From Chitinophagales bacterium (GTDB lineage Bacteria > Bacteroidota > Bacteroidia > Chitinophagales > JAHDHT01): a stretch of DNA of 8,827 nt. Below are positions 5,876 through 8,827 of this stretch, in pieces. Location of the stretch: contig JAHDHT010000150.1 of NCBI GenBank assembly GCA_020631175.1, positions 1 to 8,827 of the forward strand, written 5' to 3'. How positions within the stretch are numbered: the first letter of the stretch is position 1; every line of letters begins with the position of its first letter. The translations under genes and the position numbers were made by a program. The notes beneath the pieces are model-generated. The model was given only the letters and a program-made list of their open reading frames with translations. It ran no database searches and was not told the DNA's origin.

Positions 5876-6472
5876 TTAATTTAATGCAAATTGAATTAGA
5901 GGTTTTATATTTCCTTTATCCGCTTCTTTTAAAGATTGTATATATTTTTGTCTCGTTTTGTCTGGTTTTACCATATTAGATTGATGCCAGGTAAATAACT
6001 TCTCCTTAAAAATAGAATCAATAATAATATCTGCTAACATTCTTGAGTGCCTTCCGTTTCCATTTGGAAAACAATGTATCGAAACAATTCTGTGCTTAAA
6101 TCTAAGCGCGATTTCCACTGGAGAATAAATTTCATTTTCAATCCAATAATTACTGTCATCAATCAATTTTTTCACCTCTAAACCTATTCGATTCCATTCA
6201 ATTCCTAAGTTTTTCTCTGTTTTTCTAAATTCTCCCGCCCATTTCCATACTTCACCAAACATCTTTTTATGTAAATTCTTAATAAATTTTTCTGTAAGAA
6301 TTTTCTCCTTTTTAAATCTTGACTCCATTGACCAGGCAACTGCCTTTTCTATATTTAACTGTTCAAATTCATCTAATTCTGATTGAGTTGAAATAGTTTT
6401 AATTTTTAATCCATGTATTTCATTTTCATCAATTGGAGTTTGCCCTTCATCATATACTAAATTCAATCCCAT
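5876..6472 (-). CDS. Mobile mystery protein B (Fic-domain protein)
   Basis: The 198-aa cytosolic protein has a Fic domain. The region LHKKMFGEVWKWAGEFRKTE (67-86) is the typical stretch before the active site, and the motif at 133-144 is HCFPNGNGRHSR. Catalytic His133, the GNGR phosphate-binding loop (138-141) and Arg144 are kept. The canonical Asp or Glu that binds Mg2+ is Asn137, and the residue after His is Cys rather than the usual Pro. Fic enzymes typically transfer AMP or other nucleotides to a target hydroxyl; activity here is uncertain given Asn137. Pairing, length and sequence match the 'mobile mystery protein B' family, known for being found with protein A near mobile elements and plasmids. 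I see no clear (S/T)xxxE(G/N) inhibitory motif in either protein. Its ATG lies 10 bp inside the 3' end of the upstream regulator gene, so translation is probably coupled. Confidence 0.9.
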   Translation of the reverse strand: MGLNLVYDEGQTPIDENEIHGLKIKTISTQSELDEFEQLNIEKAVAWSMESRFKKEKILTEKFIKNLHKKMFGEVWKWAGEFRKTEKNLGIEWNRIGLEVKKLIDDSNYWIENEIYSPVEIALRFKHRIVSIHCFPNGNGRHSRMLADIIIDSIFKEKLFTWHQSNMVKPDKTRQKYIQSLKEADKGNIKPLIQFALN

Positions 6473-6924
6473 AATGACTTATTCATTTCTCGTTTTATTT
6501 CAGCAGCAACTTCTTTAATTGTTTGATCAATTTTTTCATCCCCAATGCCCTGATCTTCTAATTTCATGTTTTGATTTGTTCTTAAAACAATTTCCCGAGC
6601 AAGCTTTTCAGCTTTTATTTCAATCAATTCATCAATCGAATCATTAATCGGAACTAAAGCATAAACTAACTTGAAATTCATGACTTTTGCCACATCTTTA
6701 AGCTTATTTAAGGAAATGCGGCCCTTAGATTCACTATCCTCCAATCTGTTTACAGCCTGTCTCGAAATATTCAATTTTTCTCCAAGCTGTTCCAGAGTCA
6801 TATTCAAGGTAGTCCGTATTGCATTTATCCAACCCTTATTTGGTACTTGAATACTTTTTACTTCAGAGAATGGTTTTATCTTTTGATCCAATTGATCGAT
6901 CATTAACTTTCGTTTATTTCTCAT
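6463..6924 (-). CDS. Mobile mystery protein A (HTH regulator)
   Basis: The protein is 153 aa from the ATG at the complement of 6922-6924; a TTG two codons upstream is possible but less likely because the family begins close to (M)RNKRKL. The N-terminal MRNKRKLMIDQLDQKI and the motif PNKGWINAIRTTLNMTLEQLG (from residue 28) are typical of the family. An Xre-type helix-turn-helix covers about 33-90, with recognition helix SRQAVNRLE (54-62). The C-terminal part (about 97-150) is charged and helical. In this family the gene always accompanies the Fic protein, an arrangement like an antitoxin/regulator with its toxin. It overlaps the Fic gene by 10 bp and is divergent from purK. Autoregulation through the inverted repeats at 6990-7030 is an inference. 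Confidence 0.88.
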   Translation of the reverse strand: MRNKRKLMIDQLDQKIKPFSEVKSIQVPNKGWINAIRTTLNMTLEQLGEKLNISRQAVNRLEDSESKGRISLNKLKDVAKVMNFKLVYALVPINDSIDELIEIKAEKLAREIVLRTNQNMKLEDQGIGDEKIDQTIKEVAAEIKREMNKSLWD

Positions 6925-6989
6925 CTTCAATAAATTAAAATCTTCTTGTCAACTTAAAACATGACATTTTTATATTTTTGTCAATATAT

Positions 6990-7030
6990 ACATTAACTTT
7001 TAAGCTCTAATGTAAACAAATAAGTTTACA
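6990..7030. promoter_or_regulatory. Operator-like inverted repeats between mmp genes and purK
   Basis: TGTAAAC (7011-7017) and GTTTACA (7024-7030) form a perfect 7-bp inverted repeat with a 6-bp A/T spacer. A second pair, ACATTA (6990-6995) and TAATGT (7008-7013), overlaps it by three bases with a 12-bp spacer. They lie about 66-106 bp upstream of the HTH regulator gene and about 78-118 bp upstream of purK. Such dyads suit a dimeric HTH repressor. No terminator T-run is present. Confidence 0.45.
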
Positions 7031-7073
7031 AAAACTATAATTATTTAGTGGAATATGAAAGCGTGCTTCTTTC

Positions 7074-7081
7074 TATCTTTG
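7074..7081 (+). promoter_or_regulatory. Candidate -7 promoter box for purK-purE
   Basis: TATCTTTG matches the Bacteroidota -7 consensus TAnnTTTG at every fixed base. The -33 element is poor (only TTTAG near 7044). Transcription would start near 7087, giving a leader of about 20 bases before the TTG start at 7108. A second full match, TATTTTTG, lies farther upstream at 6973-6980 with a TTG at 6946-6948 (24-base spacing, long for this promoter type). Confidence 0.45.
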
Positions 7082-7107
7082 ATTATCTTCGGATCAAATT
7101 CTAAGCA

Positions 7108-8277
7108 TTGAATAATGAGATTACAGAACGACTGGCTTCTTCCAATCTGAAACTCGGCATTGTTGCCGGTGGGCAGCTGGGAAAGATGTTGATTCAGGAA
7201 GCGAGTAAATGGGATATCGAGACCTACATTCTCGACAAAGATGAAAACTGTCCGGCCGGTAAAATTGCCTCTCATTATATTCAGGGAAGTCATTTAGAAT
7301 TTGAAGATGTTTATCAATTCGGGAAACAGGTTGACCTGCTCACATTCGAAATTGAAAGTATTAATGTAGATGCTTTACGAAAATTAAAATCAGAAGGCAT
7401 AAAAATCCTTCCAGACCCTGAAATTCTAGCTTTGATTCAGGATAAAGGATTGCAAAAGGATTTTTATACTGAAAACGACATTCCAACTGCTCCTTTTACT
7501 AAATACGAAGATGAAAATGCCATTATTGATGCGATAGAAAATGGCACATTAAAATATCCATTTGTTCAAAAATTAAGAAAAGGTGGATATGATGGTCGAG
7601 GGGTTTCGGTAATAAAGAGTAAAGATGATTTAGCGGAATTATTAAAAGGTAAATCTATAATTGAAGAGAAGGTCGAAATTGAAAAAGAGATTTCTGTTAT
7701 TGTTGCCCGTAATTCTACTGGAGAAATAAAAAGTTTTCCTGTGGTGGAAATGATTTTCGATCCGAAAGCTAATTTGGTTGATCGATTAGTTTGTCCATCT
7801 TCTGTAAGCGAAGAACAAGCCATAAAGGCTACAGAAATTGCCGATAAAATTATTGAGAGCTTACAGATGGTCGGCTTGCTGGCGATTGAGTTTTTTGTAG
7901 ACTCGAACGGTGCGGTTATCGTAAATGAAATGGCTCCACGAACGCATAACAGTGGCCATCATACAATTGAAAGTATAGTTACTTCACAATTTGAACAACA
8001 TTTAAGATCGGTTTTAAATTTACCCTTAGGAAGTACCCGATTAAAACTACCTGCTGTAATGCTGAATATTCTAGGAGAACCTGGACATGAAGGTCCGACC
8101 CGATATGTTGGCTTAGAAGAATGTATGGCAATTGAAGGTGTGAAGATTCATTTGTATGGAAAAAAAGTTACGCGTCCTTATCGTAAGATGGGGCATGTAA
8201 CGATATTATCTTCTTCATTGGAGGGAGCCTTAGCCAAAGCAGATCAGGTAAAAAACCGTTTAAGCGTAATCACATGA
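7108..8277 (+). CDS. purK: N5-carboxyaminoimidazole ribonucleotide synthase (PurK)
   Basis: PurK uses ATP and bicarbonate to convert AIR to N5-CAIR in de novo purine synthesis; it is cytosolic and works with PurE. The 389-aa protein is an ATP-grasp enzyme of normal length. Visible landmarks are GGQLGKM (21-27), QDKGLQK (111-117), the glycine-rich ATP loop KGGYDGRG (158-165), IEEKVEIEKEISVIVAR (185-201) and the metal/substrate segment NEMAPRTHNSGHHTIES (273-289), followed by RPYRKMGHVT (356-365). At position 279 Thr replaces the Pro usual in APRPHNSGH. The start is TTG: an in-frame TAA lies at 7102-7104, no ATG or GTG occurs between it and the conserved GGQLGKM motif, and the first in-frame ATG is inside that motif. 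Its TGA overlaps the purE ATG in an ATGA junction. Confidence 0.95.
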   Translation: MNNEITERLASSNLKLGIVAGGQLGKMLIQEASKWDIETYILDKDENCPAGKIASHYIQGSHLEFEDVYQFGKQVDLLTFEIESINVDALRKLKSEGIKILPDPEILALIQDKGLQKDFYTENDIPTAPFTKYEDENAIIDAIENGTLKYPFVQKLRKGGYDGRGVSVIKSKDDLAELLKGKSIIEEKVEIEKEISVIVARNSTGEIKSFPVVEMIFDPKANLVDRLVCPSSVSEEQAIKATEIADKIIESLQMVGLLAIEFFVDSNGAVIVNEMAPRTHNSGHHTIESIVTSQFEQHLRSVLNLPLGSTRLKLPAVMLNILGEPGHEGPTRYVGLEECMAIEGVKIHLYGKKVTRPYRKMGHVTILSSSLEGALAKADQVKNRLSVIT

Positions 8278-8768
8278 AAGAAGTACTCGTAAGTATTGTA
8301 ATGGGATCAGATTCTGATCTTCCGGTTATGAAAGCCGCTGCAGAAATCTTGGCGCAATTTGATATCGCCTATGAAATTGATGTGGTTTCTGCCCATCGAA
8401 CGCCGGAAAAATTATTTGACTTTTCTTCTAATGCGCATAAGCGTGGTGTAAAAGTAATCATCGCCGGCGCCGGAGGCGCGGCGCATTTGCCTGGCATGGT
8501 CGCGGCTATTTCTCCATTACCAGTTATTGGGGTACCTATTAAGTCAAGTAATTCAATTGACGGATGGGATTCAGTTTTATCGATTCTTCAAATGCCGGGC
8601 GGTGTGCCGGTAGCGACTGTTGCCTTGAATGGAGCAAAGAATGCCGGAATACTTGCCGCGCAAATTGTCGCTGCAGGAGATGCTGCTGTATTGGATAAGA
8701 TCATTGCCTATAAGAATGAGTTGAAAGAGCAGGTGAAAGTGAAGGCGGAACGGGTGCGGAATTTGTAA
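8274..8768 (+). CDS. purE: N5-CAIR mutase (PurE, class I)
   Basis: PurE moves the carboxyl group of N5-CAIR to give CAIR, the step after PurK. The 164-aa protein has the expected size and motifs: GSDSDLPVM (11-19), SAHRTP (39-44) with catalytic His41, AGAGGAAHLPGM (64-75), GVPIKS (86-91) and QMPGGVPVATVALNGAKNAG (106-125). These fit the class I mutase, which agrees with the neighbouring purK. It overlaps purK by 4 bp and is translationally coupled to it. The stop TAA (8766-8768) shares its last two bases with the first AATTACGAAT repeat downstream. Confidence 0.96.
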   Translation: MKEVLVSIVMGSDSDLPVMKAAAEILAQFDIAYEIDVVSAHRTPEKLFDFSSNAHKRGVKVIIAGAGGAAHLPGMVAAISPLPVIGVPIKSSNSIDGWDSVLSILQMPGGVPVATVALNGAKNAGILAAQIVAAGDAAVLDKIIAYKNELKEQVKVKAERVRNL

Positions 8769-8797
8769 TTACGAATGTGGAATGACTAATTACGAAT
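8767..8797. repeat. AATTACGAAT direct repeat after purE
   Basis: AATTACGAAT occurs at 8767-8776 and again at 8788-8797, a 21-bp period. The first copy begins within the purE stop codon. The remaining bases to 8827 hold no recognisable gene, only a T-run (8812-8817) without a stem. Confidence 0.55.
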
Positions 8798-8827
8798 TGC
8801 TGTTGTTCGGATTTTTTACCGCAAAGT

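Noticed and set aside
6925..6930. TTG start for mobile mystery protein A two codons upstream
   Set aside because: The ATG at 6924 is the stronger codon and fits the family N-terminus; the TTG adds only two residues.

Overview
The window reads as chromosomal DNA of a member of the Bacteroidota. The support is moderate to low GC, A/T-rich leaders with no clear Shine-Dalgarno sequence, promoter-like sites matching the Bacteroidota form TTTG-N19-TAnnTTTG (3895-3925, and a -7 box at 7074-7081), an SPFH/prohibitin-like gene, a short lipoprotein gene and a purK-purE pair. I cannot name the species.

Layout. (1) Positions 1-118 hold two short tandem-repeat families. (2) 115-2267, minus strand: a two-gene operon with a GTG-started PutP-type sodium/solute symporter and, overlapping its stop by 4 bp, a secreted HExxH metallopeptidase-like protein. 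(3) 2329-2868, plus: a Nudix hydrolase, converging on (4) 2917-3624, minus: an NRDE/TANGO2 family protein. Both of these genes end inside copies of one palindromic repeat. (5) 3625-3951: gene-free DNA with an orphan hairpin plus T-run, a polypyrimidine repeat and the promoter of (6) 3952-4944, plus: a membrane-anchored SPFH/prohibitin-like protein. (7) 4945-5241: a GC-rich hairpin and a nested inverted-repeat element of about 139 bp. (8) 5242-5811, plus: an unrecognised cysteine-containing lipoprotein. (9) 5876-6924, minus: the 'mobile mystery' pair, an HTH regulator (A) overlapping a Fic-domain protein (B). This is the most accessory-looking part of the window. (10) 7108-8768, plus: purK-purE, overlapping by 4 bp, for the N5-CAIR step of de novo purine synthesis.

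The housekeeping genes (purK, purE, symporter, Nudix, SPFH) are ordinary. The points of interest are the mobile mystery module, which looks toxin-antitoxin-like and sits divergently upstream of purK with operator-like inverted repeats between them; a Fic motif with two non-canonical positions; and short intergenic repeats that reach into the stop codons of four genes. In the NRDE gene one such repeat encodes the last residues of the protein. I see no CRISPR array, rRNA, tRNA or intact insertion sequence. No wholly new multi-gene system can be claimed from this sequence; the mobile mystery pair, a named but functionally unresolved family, is the closest candidate.
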